Shown in pieces: positions 35,352-44,740 of a DNA stretch of 62,206 bases (its first letter is position 1; each line of letters opens with the position of its first letter). The DNA comes from Ancylobacter lacus (GTDB lineage: Bacteria; Pseudomonadota; Alphaproteobacteria; Rhizobiales; Xanthobacteraceae). The notes below the pieces were generated by a model. The model was not told where the DNA came from. It made no database searches and worked only from the letters and a program-made list of their open reading frames with translations. The position numbers and the translations under genes were made by a program. The stretch is taken from NCBI RefSeq assembly GCF_018390635.1, contig NZ_JAHBGE010000079.1, positions 1-62,206 on the forward strand. The letters are read 5' to 3'.

Positions 35352-38300
35352 CCGGTTTCAACCTTTCCGCGCTGGCGGTTCGCGAGCGGGCCGTCACCCT
35401 GTTCTTCCTCATCGCGATCGCGCTGGCGGGGATCTTCGCCTTCGTGAAGCTCGGCCGCGCCGAGGACCCCACCTTCACGGTGAAGGTGCTCACCGTCACC
35501 GTCGCCTGGCCCGGCGCCACGGCGCAGGAAATGCAGGAACTGGTTACCGAGCCGCTGGAGAAGCGGCTGCAGGAGCTGCGCTGGTATGACCGCGTCGAAG
35601 CGCTGATCCGTCCCGGCCTCGCCTTCCTGACCGTGACGCTGCGCGACGACACCCCACCCGCCGAGGTCCCGGAGCAGTTCTACCAGGCGCGCAAGAAGAT
35701 GGGCGACGAAGCCCGCAACCTGCCGGCGGGCGCTCTCGGCCCCTTCGTGAACGACGAATATTCCGACGTCACCTTTGCGCTCTACGCCCTGCGCGCCCCG
35801 GACCTGGCGCCGCGCCTTCTGGTGCGTCAGGCGGAAGCGATCCGCCAGCGATTGCTGCAGGTGCCGGGCGTCAACAAGGTGAGCATCCTCGGCGAGCGGC
35901 CGGAGCGCATCTTCATCGAATTCTCCTATCCCCGGCTCGCGACACTGGGCATCTCGCCACAGGATGTCTTCGCTGCGCTGGCGCGGCAGAACGCCATCAC
36001 GCCGGCCGGCTCGATCGACGCGGACGGACCGCAGGTGATCGTGCGCCTCGAAGGCGCCTATGACGACCTGCAGAAGATCCGCGACACGCCGGTGGTGGCG
36101 AACGGGCGCACGCTCAAGCTGGCCGACATCGCCACGGTCGAGCGCGGCTATGAGGACCCGCCGACCTTCCTCATCCGCAATCAGCAGGAGCCTGCCCTGG
36201 CGCTCAGCGTCGTCATGCGCACGGGGTGGAACGGGCTGGACCTCGGCAGGGCGCTGGAGGCGGAAACGGGCAGGATCGTCGGCACGCTCCCCCTCGGCAT
36301 CACGCTGACCAAGATCACCGATCAGGCGGTGAACATCACCGAGTCCGTCAACGAGTTCATGCTGAAGTTCTTCATGGCGTTGGGCGTGGTCCTGTTCGTC
36401 AGCCTTGTCAGCCTCGGCTGGCGGGTGGGCATCGTTGTTGCGGCCGCGGTGCCGCTCACACTTGCAGCCGTCTTTGTCATCATGCTGGAGACCGGCCGCT
36501 TCTTCGACCGCATCACCCTTGGCGCGCTCATCCTCGGCCTCGGCCTGCTGGTCGACGACGCCATCATCGCCATCGAGGTGATGGTGGTGAAGATGGAAGA
36601 GGGCATGGACCGCATCAAGGCGGCCGCTTACGCATGGAGCCACACGGCCGGGCCGATGCTCTCGGGCACGCTGGTGACCATCATCGGCCTCATGCCGGTT
36701 GGCTTCGCCCATTCCTCGGCGGGTGAATATGCCGGCAACATCTTCTGGATCGTCGCCTTCGCGCTCATCGTGTCCTGGTTCGTGGCGGTGGTGTTCACGC
36801 CCTATCTCGGCGTCAAGCTGCTGCCCGACATCAGGCCCATTCCCGGCGGCCACCACGCCATCTACGACACGCCGGGCTACCGCCGGCTGCGCGGCGTCAT
36901 CTCCTGGGCGGTGCAGCGCCGGTTCCTCGTCGCCGGGGCGGTGGTGCTGGTCTTCGCCGTCGCGATCCTTGGCATGGGCAAGGTGCGGCAGCAGTTTTTC
37001 CCGGTTTCCGACCGGCCCGAGGTGCTGGTCGAACTCCGCATGCCGGAAGGCACCAGCATCGCCGTCACCCAGAACGCGGTGGAGCAGGTCGAGGCCTGGC
37101 TGCACATGCAGAAGGAGGCCGAGATCGTCACCTCCTATATCGGCCAAGGAGCGCCGCGCTTCTTCCTCGCCATGTCGCCGGAGCTGCCCGATCCTGCCTT
37201 CGCCAAGATCGTCATCCTGACCCCGAACGCCGAAGCGCGCGAGGCGCTCAAGCTGCGCCTTCGACAGGCCGTCGCCGAAGGGCTTGCTCCCGCCGCCTAT
37301 CTCCGCGTGACGCAGCTCGTTTTCGGCCCCTACACGCCCTTCCCGGTCGAGTTCCGGCTGCGCGGGCCGGACGCCACCGTGCTGCGCGGCATCGCCGACG
37401 AGGCGCTCGCCATCATGCGCGCCAACCCGAACACACGGCAGGCCAATCAGGACTGGGGCCGGCGCGCGCCGACCCTGCGCTTCGTGCTCGACCAGGACCG
37501 CCTGCGGCTGATCGGCCTCTCACCGGCCGAGGCGGCGCAGCAGCTGCAGTTCCTGCTCACCGGCGTGACGGTGACCCAGGTGCGCGAGGACATCCGCACG
37601 GTGGACGTCATCGCCCGGAGCGCCGGTGGCGAGCGGCTCGATCCGGCTCGGCTGTCCGACTTCACCCTTACCTCGCGGGACGGCAAGCTCATCCCGCTCG
37701 ACCAGATCGGCCATGCCGAAGTCCGCATGGAGGAGCCGATCCTGAAGCGCCGCGATCGCATTCCGACGATCACCCTCCGCTCCGATATTGCGGAGGGCCT
37801 GCAGCCGCCCGAAGTCTCGAAGGAACTGCTCGCCGCTTTCCAGCCGCTGATCGCCCGCCTGCCGGAGGGCTACAGCCTGGAGATGGCCGGCTCGATCGAG
37901 GAGGCGGGCAAGGCCAACGTCGCGCTGGCCGCGGTCTTCCCGCTCATGCTCACCCTGATGCTGGCGGTCATCATGCTGCAGGTACGCTCCTTCTCCGCCA
38001 TGGCCATGGTCATGCTCACGGCGCCGCTCGGCCTTGTCGGCGCGGTGCCGACGCTGCTGGCGTTCAACCAGCCCTTCGGCTTCAACGCCATCCTCGGGCT
38101 GATCGGGCTGGCCGGCATCCTGATGCGCAACACCCTCATCCTCATCGGCCAGATCCACACCAATCAGGAAGAAGGGCTCGATCCGTATCGGGCGGTGGTC
38201 GAGGCGACGGTGCAGCGGGCGCGGCCGGTCATCCTCACCGCGCTGGCGGCGGTGCTGGCCTTCATCCCCCTGACCCATTCCGTCTTCTGGGGCTCGCTCG

Positions 38301-38470
38301 CCTATACGCTGATCGGCGGCACGGCGGTGGGCACGGTGCTGATCCTCGTCTTCCTGCCCGCGCTGTACGCCATCTGGTTCCGGGTGCAGCCGGTGACGCC
38401 GCAGCCCTCCGCCGCCGCGCCATCCCGACTGGGCGAGAGGGCCCCGCACGTCGCCATCGTTACGGAATGA
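35348..38470 (+). CDS. RND efflux pump, inner-membrane permease
   Basis: The 1040-residue AcrB-type pump has 12 helices and two large periplasmic loops. The proton-relay aspartates are present in LGLGLLVDDAIIAIE, and VYP-like starts (GATAQEMQELVTEPLE) match the porter domain. The second half carries NQPFGFNAILGLIGLAGILMRNTLILIGQI. The length is normal. Within RND families it resembles hydrophobe/amphiphile exporters rather than metal pumps, because no metal-binding methionine or acidic cluster is evident. It is coupled to the adaptor by ATGA overlap. Substrate range is unknown. Confidence 0.92.
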   Translation: MTGFNLSALAVRERAVTLFFLIAIALAGIFAFVKLGRAEDPTFTVKVLTVTVAWPGATAQEMQELVTEPLEKRLQELRWYDRVEALIRPGLAFLTVTLRDDTPPAEVPEQFYQARKKMGDEARNLPAGALGPFVNDEYSDVTFALYALRAPDLAPRLLVRQAEAIRQRLLQVPGVNKVSILGERPERIFIEFSYPRLATLGISPQDVFAALARQNAITPAGSIDADGPQVIVRLEGAYDDLQKIRDTPVVANGRTLKLADIATVERGYEDPPTFLIRNQQEPALALSVVMRTGWNGLDLGRALEAETGRIVGTLPLGITLTKITDQAVNITESVNEFMLKFFMALGVVLFVSLVSLGWRVGIVVAAAVPLTLAAVFVIMLETGRFFDRITLGALILGLGLLVDDAIIAIEVMVVKMEEGMDRIKAAAYAWSHTAGPMLSGTLVTIIGLMPVGFAHSSAGEYAGNIFWIVAFALIVSWFVAVVFTPYLGVKLLPDIRPIPGGHHAIYDTPGYRRLRGVISWAVQRRFLVAGAVVLVFAVAILGMGKVRQQFFPVSDRPEVLVELRMPEGTSIAVTQNAVEQVEAWLHMQKEAEIVTSYIGQGAPRFFLAMSPELPDPAFAKIVILTPNAEAREALKLRLRQAVAEGLAPAAYLRVTQLVFGPYTPFPVEFRLRGPDATVLRGIADEALAIMRANPNTRQANQDWGRRAPTLRFVLDQDRLRLIGLSPAEAAQQLQFLLTGVTVTQVREDIRTVDVIARSAGGERLDPARLSDFTLTSRDGKLIPLDQIGHAEVRMEEPILKRRDRIPTITLRSDIAEGLQPPEVSKELLAAFQPLIARLPEGYSLEMAGSIEEAGKANVALAAVFPLMLTLMLAVIMLQVRSFSAMAMVMLTAPLGLVGAVPTLLAFNQPFGFNAILGLIGLAGILMRNTLILIGQIHTNQEEGLDPYRAVVEATVQRARPVILTALAAVLAFIPLTHSVFWGSLAYTLIGGTAVGTVLILVFLPALYAIWFRVQPVTPQPSAAAPSRLGERAPHVAIVTE

Positions 38471-38672
38471 GGCTCCGTCGCCCGACAGGTCCTGAGCGTG
38501 CGGTCATGGAGGGAGATAGTGCGGCATCGCCGGGCCACGCGTTGCCCCCCTTCATCACCGAACCTCCCGATGATCGGGGCGACGGCACAAAGCCGAAGGA
38601 GAGGGCCGTCATTCCGCTGATGCAGAAGCGGCCGGAAGCTGAACGGCTCGATGCCGCGGGCAGCTACCTCCT

Positions 38673-39695
38673 TCAGGCCGCGGGCGTGCCGGCGAGCTGA
38701 AGGGCCATGTCGATCGCCTCGATCAGGCTTTCCTCATTGGCGATGCCTTTGCCGGCAATGTCGAAGGCGGTGCCGTGATCGACCGAGGTCCGCAGGATGG
38801 GCAGCCCGAGGGAGATGTTGACGCCGGACAGCGCCTTCCACGCGCCGGTTGCGGGATCGACGTCGAAGCCGAGCAGTTTCACCGGGATGTGGCCCTGATC
38901 GTGGTACATCGCGACCACGGCATCGTAGCTGCGGCCGCGCAACTTGACGAAGACGGTGTCGCCGGGCACCGGGCCGATCACCGTGACGTCCGAACCCTCG
39001 TAGCTCGCGACGAGAGGGGCGGTCACCTCGATATCCTCGCGGCCGAAGATGCCACCTTCGCCGGCATGGGGATTCAAGGCGGCGATGCCGATGCGCGGGT
39101 GCGGGATGCCGAGCGAGCGCAGCATCGCCGCGGTCAGCTCGATGACGCGGCGCAGGCGCGCCGGCGTGAGCTTCGACGGAACATCCGCCAGGGCGACATG
39201 GGTGGTGAGGTGGCTGACGCGAAACGCGCCATGCGCCAGCATCATCACGGAATCACGCGCGCCCGTGAGGTGGGCGAGCATGTCCGTGTGCCCTGAATAG
39301 GCGTAGCCGGCGAGATTGAGCGCCTCCTTGTTGAGCGGCGCGGTGACGAGCCCGGCCACCGCGCCAGCCTCGGCGAGGCGCACGGCCTTCTCGATGGCGA
39401 GGTAGGCAAGCCGACCGCCTTCCGCACTCATCTGGCCGAGCCGGATCGGCTCCAGCTCGGCGCCGGCAGCCACAATGGCGAGGGGCGCGGGCTGCGCGGC
39501 ATCAGTGATCTCGGGGATCGGCGGTGTCGCGAGCCGGGACTCCGCCGCACGAAGGGCGGCCACGCTGCCGATGACGAGGAGCGACAGCTCTCCGGCCTCC
39601 AGACGATGGGCGAGACGGGCGCCGGCCTTGGCGATGATTTCCGGGCCGATGCCGGCAGGGTCGCCCATGGTGATGGCAAGACGCGGAACGGCCAT
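38673..39695 (-). CDS. pdxA2: PdxA2: 4-phospho-D-threonate/D-erythronate dehydrogenase
   Basis: The 340-residue protein belongs to the PdxA family. AITMGDPAGIGPEI is at the N-terminus, metal-binding His is in YSGHTDMLAHLTG, HAGEGGIFGREDIEV and AMYHDQGHIPVKLLGFD follow, and the end is family-like. PdxA proper acts in vitamin B6 synthesis. Next to a DUF1537 kinase, as here, the PdxA2 form is known to oxidise and decarboxylate 4-phospho-D-threonate or D-erythronate to dihydroxyacetone phosphate. I chose the ATG at 39695, whose product begins as the family does; another ATG is at 39725. It is third in a leftward operon after deoR and the kinase. Confidence 0.85.
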   Translation of the reverse strand: MAVPRLAITMGDPAGIGPEIIAKAGARLAHRLEAGELSLLVIGSVAALRAAESRLATPPIPEITDAAQPAPLAIVAAGAELEPIRLGQMSAEGGRLAYLAIEKAVRLAEAGAVAGLVTAPLNKEALNLAGYAYSGHTDMLAHLTGARDSVMMLAHGAFRVSHLTTHVALADVPSKLTPARLRRVIELTAAMLRSLGIPHPRIGIAALNPHAGEGGIFGREDIEVTAPLVASYEGSDVTVIGPVPGDTVFVKLRGRSYDAVVAMYHDQGHIPVKLLGFDVDPATGAWKALSGVNISLGLPILRTSVDHGTAFDIAGKGIANEESLIEAIDMALQLAGTPAA

Positions 39696-39764
39696 GAACG
39701 TCACCCATTGATCAGAATACGTCATTAAATATCAAAAAATATCATCCGCGCGCAATGACGTTCT

Positions 39765-40850
39765 TCAGGACACGTCCGACGCCTCATCCAGTAGCGTGCG
39801 CAGAAGGCCCGGACGGCCGAACGCCCCGGACTTGGAAAGGACGCGGGTGCCCCCGAAGCGCCCGCCCTGCAGCCGCGACACGGCCAGCCCCGGCTCACGC
39901 GCGCCCTCCACCGCGAGACGCTCAGCACAAACGGCATCGGCGACATCGCGCAGCGTCTCCCCGCCGGCTACGAACAGCGTTCCGGGCGGCGGGCAATGGG
40001 CGAGCAGGCGGGAGAAGCGTTCGGCAATGACGGTCGCCGCGGCGGCGCGATCGCCCTCGAAGGCCACGGTGACGATGCAGGAGCGGCCCCGCGCGAGACG
40101 CTCCAGAACCGCGTCGATATCCGATGGGTTCGCCGAGAGCCTTGCCAGGCGGCGCGGGTCGGGCGCCACGGCATGGTCGATCTGTGCCCGCATCACCGGA
40201 TGATGCGAACCTATGAGCGCCAGAACGGGGCCTCGCACCGACCGATCGGCGGGTGGCTGGCCTGCGGCAGGGGATGGGGGCCGGGCCCGTGCGAGCGCGG
40301 CGGCGAGACCGCCGGTGCCGACCCACAGCACGCGGGTGCCGCCGGCCATCTCCTGCGCGACGACAGCGTCGAGATCGCGATCCGTCTGCGCGTCATGCAC
40401 ATGGAGATCGGCATCGACGAGCCCGGCGCCGCGCAGCGCAGCGGCGATATCGCCCCCGAGCGGCTGGTCGGCATCCCGCCGCCACTGGCGGCCGGCCCGT
40501 GTGACCCGTCCCTGGAAGGGAAAGGCCGGGGCCACGACGACCCGCCAGCCCGCCAGCCGTGTCGCCAGCCCGCCGAGTTCGGCGGCCCAGTTGCCGCGCA
40601 TCAGGCTGTCGATCTTCTTGAAGGCGAGCCCGCCGCCCAGAAGCCAGTCGGCGAACCTGTCGTGGCGGCTGGCCGCCCGTTCGGCATCGACCTCGCGCGT
40701 GGCGGCATCGACGGCCGCCATGGCCGGCAGCACGAGCGGGACGCGCCACAGGACCGGGACCGGGCAATGCGGCGTGGCGAAGGCCGCGGCGCTGTCCAGC
40801 GCGCCGGTCAGGTCGTCGGCGAGAAGACGCAACCCCGTGCGTTCAGCCAC
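39765..40850 (-). CDS. Four-carbon acid sugar kinase (DUF1537; DtnK/DenK-like)
   Basis: The 361-residue protein starts with LRLLADDLTGALDSAAAFA, the signature of the DUF1537 N-terminal domain. FKKIDSLMRGNWAAEL and VVAPAFPFQGRVTRAGRQ (substrate domain) follow, and the nucleotide-binding C-terminus has LFVAGGETLRDVA and GGRFGGTRVLSKSGAFG. The family phosphorylates D-threonate, D-erythronate or keto-tetronates at O-4. The partner pdxA2 directly downstream points to D-threonate or D-erythronate. At 361 residues it is shorter than the usual 420-480, with short loops. It overlaps the DeoR gene by 8 bp. Confidence 0.85.
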   Translation of the reverse strand: MAERTGLRLLADDLTGALDSAAAFATPHCPVPVLWRVPLVLPAMAAVDAATREVDAERAASRHDRFADWLLGGGLAFKKIDSLMRGNWAAELGGLATRLAGWRVVVAPAFPFQGRVTRAGRQWRRDADQPLGGDIAAALRGAGLVDADLHVHDAQTDRDLDAVVAQEMAGGTRVLWVGTGGLAAALARARPPSPAAGQPPADRSVRGPVLALIGSHHPVMRAQIDHAVAPDPRRLARLSANPSDIDAVLERLARGRSCIVTVAFEGDRAAAATVIAERFSRLLAHCPPPGTLFVAGGETLRDVADAVCAERLAVEGAREPGLAVSRLQGGRFGGTRVLSKSGAFGRPGLLRTLLDEASDVS

Positions 40851-41700
40851 GGCCGCGGCCCTGCCGGGGCACGGAGATGACGCGCAGCGCGACGTTCAGC
40901 CCCCTCAACTCCGCCAGCACCGAGGGGGCGGCGCCGTCGTCGGTGACGATCTCCTGGACATCCGCGACATCGCAGATGGTGCAGAAGCTCGCGGTGGTGA
41001 ATTTCGAGCTGTCCGCCAGCACGATGACGTGCCGGGCCGCGGCAATCATCGCCTGCTTCATCGCCGCGACATCGAGCGCGGTCTCGGTCAGTGTCCTCCC
41101 GGTAATGGCATGGGTGCCGAGCAGGGCGATGTCGGCATGGATGCCGCGCAGGAACTCCTCTCCGGGTCGGCCGACCAGCGTCGTCGATCCCGGACGTACC
41201 GTTCCACCCGGCACGATGAGCTGCACGGCGGGCGCCTCGGCCAGCACTTGGGCGGTCGTGAGGCTGTTGGTGACGGCCGTCAGGGGAAGGCGCCGGGCGA
41301 CCACGGCGCGCGCCACCGCGAGCACCGTCGTGCTGGCGTCGAAGATCACGCTCTGTCCGGGACGCAGCCCGTCAGCGACAGCCGCGGCGATGGCGTGCTT
41401 CTCGTCGCGCCGCAATTGCGCGGCAAGGGCGACATCCGGCTCGAAGGTGGCGCGCTCGGTGCTCTGGAGCAGCGCGCCGCCATGGGTGCGTTCCAGCGCG
41501 CCCTGCTTCACCAGATGTTCGAGGTCGCGCCGGACGGTGGAGAGCGAAGCGCCGATGGCGTCGGCAAGCTCCTGTATGCCCGCCGCCCCCTCGCGCCGGA
41601 GGCGCTCCAGGATGAGCGCGCGGCGCTTGGCCGGTATCATCTCGACCCGGCCGCGCGGGGAGTCCTCGACGCCATCGCCCTGCCCTTCGCGACTGTTCAT
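40843..41700 (-). CDS. DeoR-family transcriptional repressor
   Basis: The 285-residue regulator from the ATG at 41700 (GGAGG 4 bases upstream) has the DeoR helix-turn-helix (RALILERLRREGAAGIQELADAIGASLSTVRRDLEHLVKQGALERTHGGA). It also has the sugar-phosphate-isomerase-like sensor domain with IFDASTT, TNSLTTAQVL and VVLADSSKF-type motifs. Such proteins respond to phosphorylated sugar intermediates, so the product of the adjacent kinase is a plausible inducer. It is first in the operon deoR - kinase - pdxA2 and divergent from the sugar ABC genes across 413 bp. Confidence 0.85.
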   Translation of the reverse strand: MNSREGQGDGVEDSPRGRVEMIPAKRRALILERLRREGAAGIQELADAIGASLSTVRRDLEHLVKQGALERTHGGALLQSTERATFEPDVALAAQLRRDEKHAIAAAVADGLRPGQSVIFDASTTVLAVARAVVARRLPLTAVTNSLTTAQVLAEAPAVQLIVPGGTVRPGSTTLVGRPGEEFLRGIHADIALLGTHAITGRTLTETALDVAAMKQAMIAAARHVIVLADSSKFTTASFCTICDVADVQEIVTDDGAAPSVLAELRGLNVALRVISVPRQGRGRG

Positions 41701-42113
41701 GCGGCCTCCGCAGCACCGCGCGCGTGCGGGATGTCCGCGGCGCACAATGATTGATCATGAAACATTTTGACGAATTTCGATGGCTTCTTCCAGGTCCGGC
41801 GGAAATTTTCGATGCGCGGTCTACCCGCCGCTTCCCTGTGCGCGCCTCTGCCTTGCGAAGGAGACGGCGCCCGCCGTGGCACGCCCACCGCCCACGCAGG
41901 CGCAAGCGCCCAGCGTCTCGCCCTGCCGGGCGCGATCTATTTTCGTAAGACATATCAATGATCTAATCTACACCTTCTCCGCCCCGGCATAGCCCGAGCC
42001 ACAAAACGGAATAACGGCGCTTGACCGAAGTCCGAAACCACGCCAACAATGAGAACGTTCTCAGAGAACGTTCCCCGATAGAGGGACGACTCCGGGCGCG
42101 TGGAGGAAAAAGA
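41701..42113. other. Divergent intergenic region of the two catabolic operons
   Basis: The 413 bp between the deoR and ABC operons contain no credible gene. The left half includes an AT-rich block (TGATTGATCATGAAACATTTTGACG, 41751-41775 region) that may serve the deoR promoter. The right half holds the ABC promoter and LacI-type sites described separately. Confidence 0.5.
42021..42075 (+). promoter_or_regulatory. Promoter and tandem LacI-type operators of the sugar ABC operon
   Basis: TTGACC (42021-42026) and AACAAT (42045-42050) form a plausible promoter with an 18-base spacer. Overlapping its start is a perfect 14-base palindrome TGAGAACGTTCTCA (42050-42063), followed directly by a second, one-mismatch copy GAGAACGTTCCC (42064-42075). 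The AACGTT centre is typical of LacI/PurR-family operators, and a lacI-type gene lies in the same operon (47202). Confidence 0.72.
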
Positions 42114-43727
42114 ATGACGGACGCCAAAGGCCGCCCCGGCACCGGGGAGCGGCACCCCTTGTCTCGTGAGATGCGCGCCGCTGGCCTCAGCAAGTCCTAT
42201 GGCGCGACCGTTGCTCTCGAACATGCCGACATCGCCCTCAAGGCCGGCGAGGTTCATGCCCTCCTCGGCGAGAACGGGGCCGGCAAGTCCACTCTCGTGC
42301 GCATCTTCACCGGTGCGGTGATCCCCGACCGCGGCGAGATGCAGCTGCATGGCGAGCCCTATGCGCCGCGCTCCATCCTCGAGGCGCGCCGGCGCGAGGT
42401 CGCGACGGCCTTTCAGGAACTCAGCCTCGTTCCAAACCTCAGTGTGGCGCAGAACTTCCTTCTGCCGGCGCTGGCCGGGGCCGGCTCGCCGCTGATATCG
42501 CGGCGCCATGTCCTCGCCCGCGGCGCGGACATCCTCGCGCGCCATGGCCTCGGCCGGATCGATCCGGCCGCGTGCGTCGGCGACCTGCCGCTCGCCGAGC
42601 GCCAGCGCATCGAGATCGCCCGCGCCATCGAGAACGCCGGTCGTGTGCTGATCCTCGACGAGCCGACCGCCTCGCTTGCCGAGACCGACTGGCTGTTCGA
42701 GCAGATCGCCAAGGCCCGCGCGCGCGGGGTAGCCATCCTCTACATCTCCCATCGCCTCGCCGAGGTGCGCGAGATCTGCACGTCCGCAACCGTGCTGCGC
42801 AACGGCCGCTCCATCGGCACGGTGGGCCTTGGCAGCGCCAGCGACGGCGACATTTTCGAGATGATGGTCGGCCACCGGGTCGAGCATGCCCGGCGCCCGG
42901 CCCGCGTGGCGGGGGCGGCGCGCGCCCCGCGCCTCGCCGCCGAGGATCTGGCCGGCCACGGGTTGCGCGGGGTCAGCCTGCAGCTCGGGGAAGGCGAAAT
43001 CCTCGGTGTTGCCGCGCTGGAAGGTCAGGGACAGCGTGGTCTGTTCCGGCTGCTGGCCGGGCTCCAGACGCCCACCGGCGGGGTGATCCGCGTCGACGGC
43101 CGGGCCGCGGCCTATCGCAGTCCGCGCGCCGCCCTGCGCTGCGGCTCGGGCATCAGCTACCTCCCGGAAGAGCGCAAGACCGAGGGCATCCTCGCCGGCC
43201 TCTCGGCCGCCACCAATGTGGTCCTGCCCTTCCTGCCGCGCGTTGGCCGGGCGGGGTTTATCGGCCGGCACGACGAGGCGAAGGCGGCGCAGCCCTCGGC
43301 GGATGAGGTGGCGCTGAACCCGCGCTATCTCGCCTTCGCCATCGGCGACCTCTCGGGAGGCAATCAGCAGAAGGCGCTGATGGCCCGCACGCTGGCCACC
43401 GGCGCCCGCACGTTGCTGCTTTTCGACCCCACGCGGGGCGTCGATGTCGGCACCAAGGAATCCATCTATGCCGCGATCCGCGCCTTCGCCGAACGCGGCG
43501 GCTCGGTGCTGTTCTATTCCTCGGAACTGCCGGAGATCGTCCAGCTCGCCGACCGCTGCCTCGTCCTCTACGGCGGGCAGGTGTTCCGCGAACTGGAGGG
43601 CGACGACATCGCCGAACAGAAGCTGGTGGCGGCGATGATCGGTCATGGCTCCCGTGCGGCGACCGGCCATGTGCCCGCACCCGCCGCTCCCGCCCACGCC
43701 CACGCCGCCGCGGAGAGTGCCCGATGA
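42114..43727 (+). CDS. CUT2 sugar ABC transporter, two-domain ATP-binding protein
   Basis: The 537-residue ATPase (RbsA/XylG type) starts at the ATG at 42114 behind GGAGGAAAA. The first domain has Walker A GENGAGKST and Walker B VLILDEPTASL, but a degenerate signature (LPLAERQRIEIARA instead of LSGGQ). The second has the usual degenerate Walker A (ALEGQGQRGLF), a good signature LSGGNQQKALMARTLA and LLLFDPTRGVDVG, where the Walker B glutamate is replaced by proline context. Overlap with the permease gene is 4 bp. It opens an operon of ABC genes, regulator and enzymes. Confidence 0.9.
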   Translation: MTDAKGRPGTGERHPLSREMRAAGLSKSYGATVALEHADIALKAGEVHALLGENGAGKSTLVRIFTGAVIPDRGEMQLHGEPYAPRSILEARRREVATAFQELSLVPNLSVAQNFLLPALAGAGSPLISRRHVLARGADILARHGLGRIDPAACVGDLPLAERQRIEIARAIENAGRVLILDEPTASLAETDWLFEQIAKARARGVAILYISHRLAEVREICTSATVLRNGRSIGTVGLGSASDGDIFEMMVGHRVEHARRPARVAGAARAPRLAAEDLAGHGLRGVSLQLGEGEILGVAALEGQGQRGLFRLLAGLQTPTGGVIRVDGRAAAYRSPRAALRCGSGISYLPEERKTEGILAGLSAATNVVLPFLPRVGRAGFIGRHDEAKAAQPSADEVALNPRYLAFAIGDLSGGNQQKALMARTLATGARTLLLFDPTRGVDVGTKESIYAAIRAFAERGGSVLFYSSELPEIVQLADRCLVLYGGQVFRELEGDDIAEQKLVAAMIGHGSRAATGHVPAPAAPAHAHAAAESAR

Positions 43728-44740
43728 GCGATATCGCCACCACGGGCGCATCCCCGCCGGCGGCTTCCGTCACCCGCTCCGGCCCGGCCCCGCGTCACCG
43801 GCTCTGGCGTCTGACGCACGGTGCCGGCCTGATCTTCGGGCTCTACGTCCTGCTTTATGCGCTCTACGCCTACCAGCAGCCGCGGGCGCTGGACGCCTAT
43901 GCCATCGCCGCGCTGGTGAACAACACGGCGCCGCTGGCGCTGGCGGCGGCCGGGCAGACCCTGGTGGTGCTGAGCCGGGGTTTCGACCTCTCCATCGCCG
44001 GGGTGATCTCGCTCACCAACGTCGTGCTGGCGGTCTATCCCCTGGACGGGCCGGGCGGCGCGCTGGTCTCGCTGCTGGTCTGCCTTGCCATCGGCGGTGT
44101 TGTGGGGGCGGTGAACGGCTGGCTGGTCGCCTATCTCCGGCTCCAGTCCATCGCCGCCACGCTGGCGACCATGATCATCTGCCAGGGCATCGCGCTGGTC
44201 ATCCTCAATGCGCCCGGCGGGGCCGTTTCAGACTGGATCGCCGACGAGCTGACAGCCCGGCTGGGCAGCGTCGTGCCGGTGTCCGGGCTGGTGGTCGCCA
44301 CCGTGGTCGGACTCTGGCTGCTGGTGCGGCGCAGCGATTACGGCGTCGCGCTCTATGCCATCGGCGCGGACGAGCCCGCCGCCGCGCTCTCGGGCGTCAA
44401 TGTGCGGCGGACCCGCTTCATCACCTTCGTCGGGGCCGGCATGCTCTACGGCCTCGCCGGGCTGATGCTGAGCGCGCAGACCGCGACCGGCAATCCCAAT
44501 TCCGGCACGCCGCTGCTGCTGCTCTCCTTCGCGGCCGTGGCGCTGGGCGGCACCTCGCTGAGCGGCGGGCGCGGCGGGCTGTTCGCCTCGGTGATGGGAG
44601 CGGCAACCCTCACCCTGCTGCAGAAGGTGCTGTTCTCCAGCGGCGTCTCCTCCTTCTACACCGGCCTGTTCCAGGGCGTGGTGCTGATCGTGGCGGTGGT
44701 CTTCAGCGGCCTCCTGAGCCGGATCGGAGAGCGGAAATGA
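43724..44740 (+). CDS. CUT2 sugar ABC transporter, permease 1
   Basis: The 338-residue membrane protein has about nine or ten helices. The CUT2 loop is RGFDLSIAGVISLTNVVLA, and the C-terminal half has ALGGTSLSGGRGGLFASVMGAATLTLL. Two different permease genes follow the ATPase, so the transporter is probably a heterodimer. It overlaps both neighbours by 4 bp (ATGA). Confidence 0.9.
   Translation: MSDIATTGASPPAASVTRSGPAPRHRLWRLTHGAGLIFGLYVLLYALYAYQQPRALDAYAIAALVNNTAPLALAAAGQTLVVLSRGFDLSIAGVISLTNVVLAVYPLDGPGGALVSLLVCLAIGGVVGAVNGWLVAYLRLQSIAATLATMIICQGIALVILNAPGGAVSDWIADELTARLGSVVPVSGLVVATVVGLWLLVRRSDYGVALYAIGADEPAAALSGVNVRRTRFITFVGAGMLYGLAGLMLSAQTATGNPNSGTPLLLLSFAAVALGGTSLSGGRGGLFASVMGAATLTLLQKVLFSSGVSSFYTGLFQGVVLIVAVVFSGLLSRIGERK

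Noticed and set aside
35027..37147. Open frame of 706 codons on the minus strand
   Set aside because: Antisense to the RND pump genes; low-complexity His/Asp/Arg product typical of shadow frames.
38467..38700. Possible 77-residue gene after the RND pump
   Set aside because: No ribosome site, overlaps the end of pdxA2 and has no protein-like pattern.
38673..39695. Vitamin B6 biosynthetic pdxA
   Set aside because: Adjacent DUF1537 kinase and DeoR regulator define the PdxA2 catabolic context; no pdxJ or ksgA neighbour.
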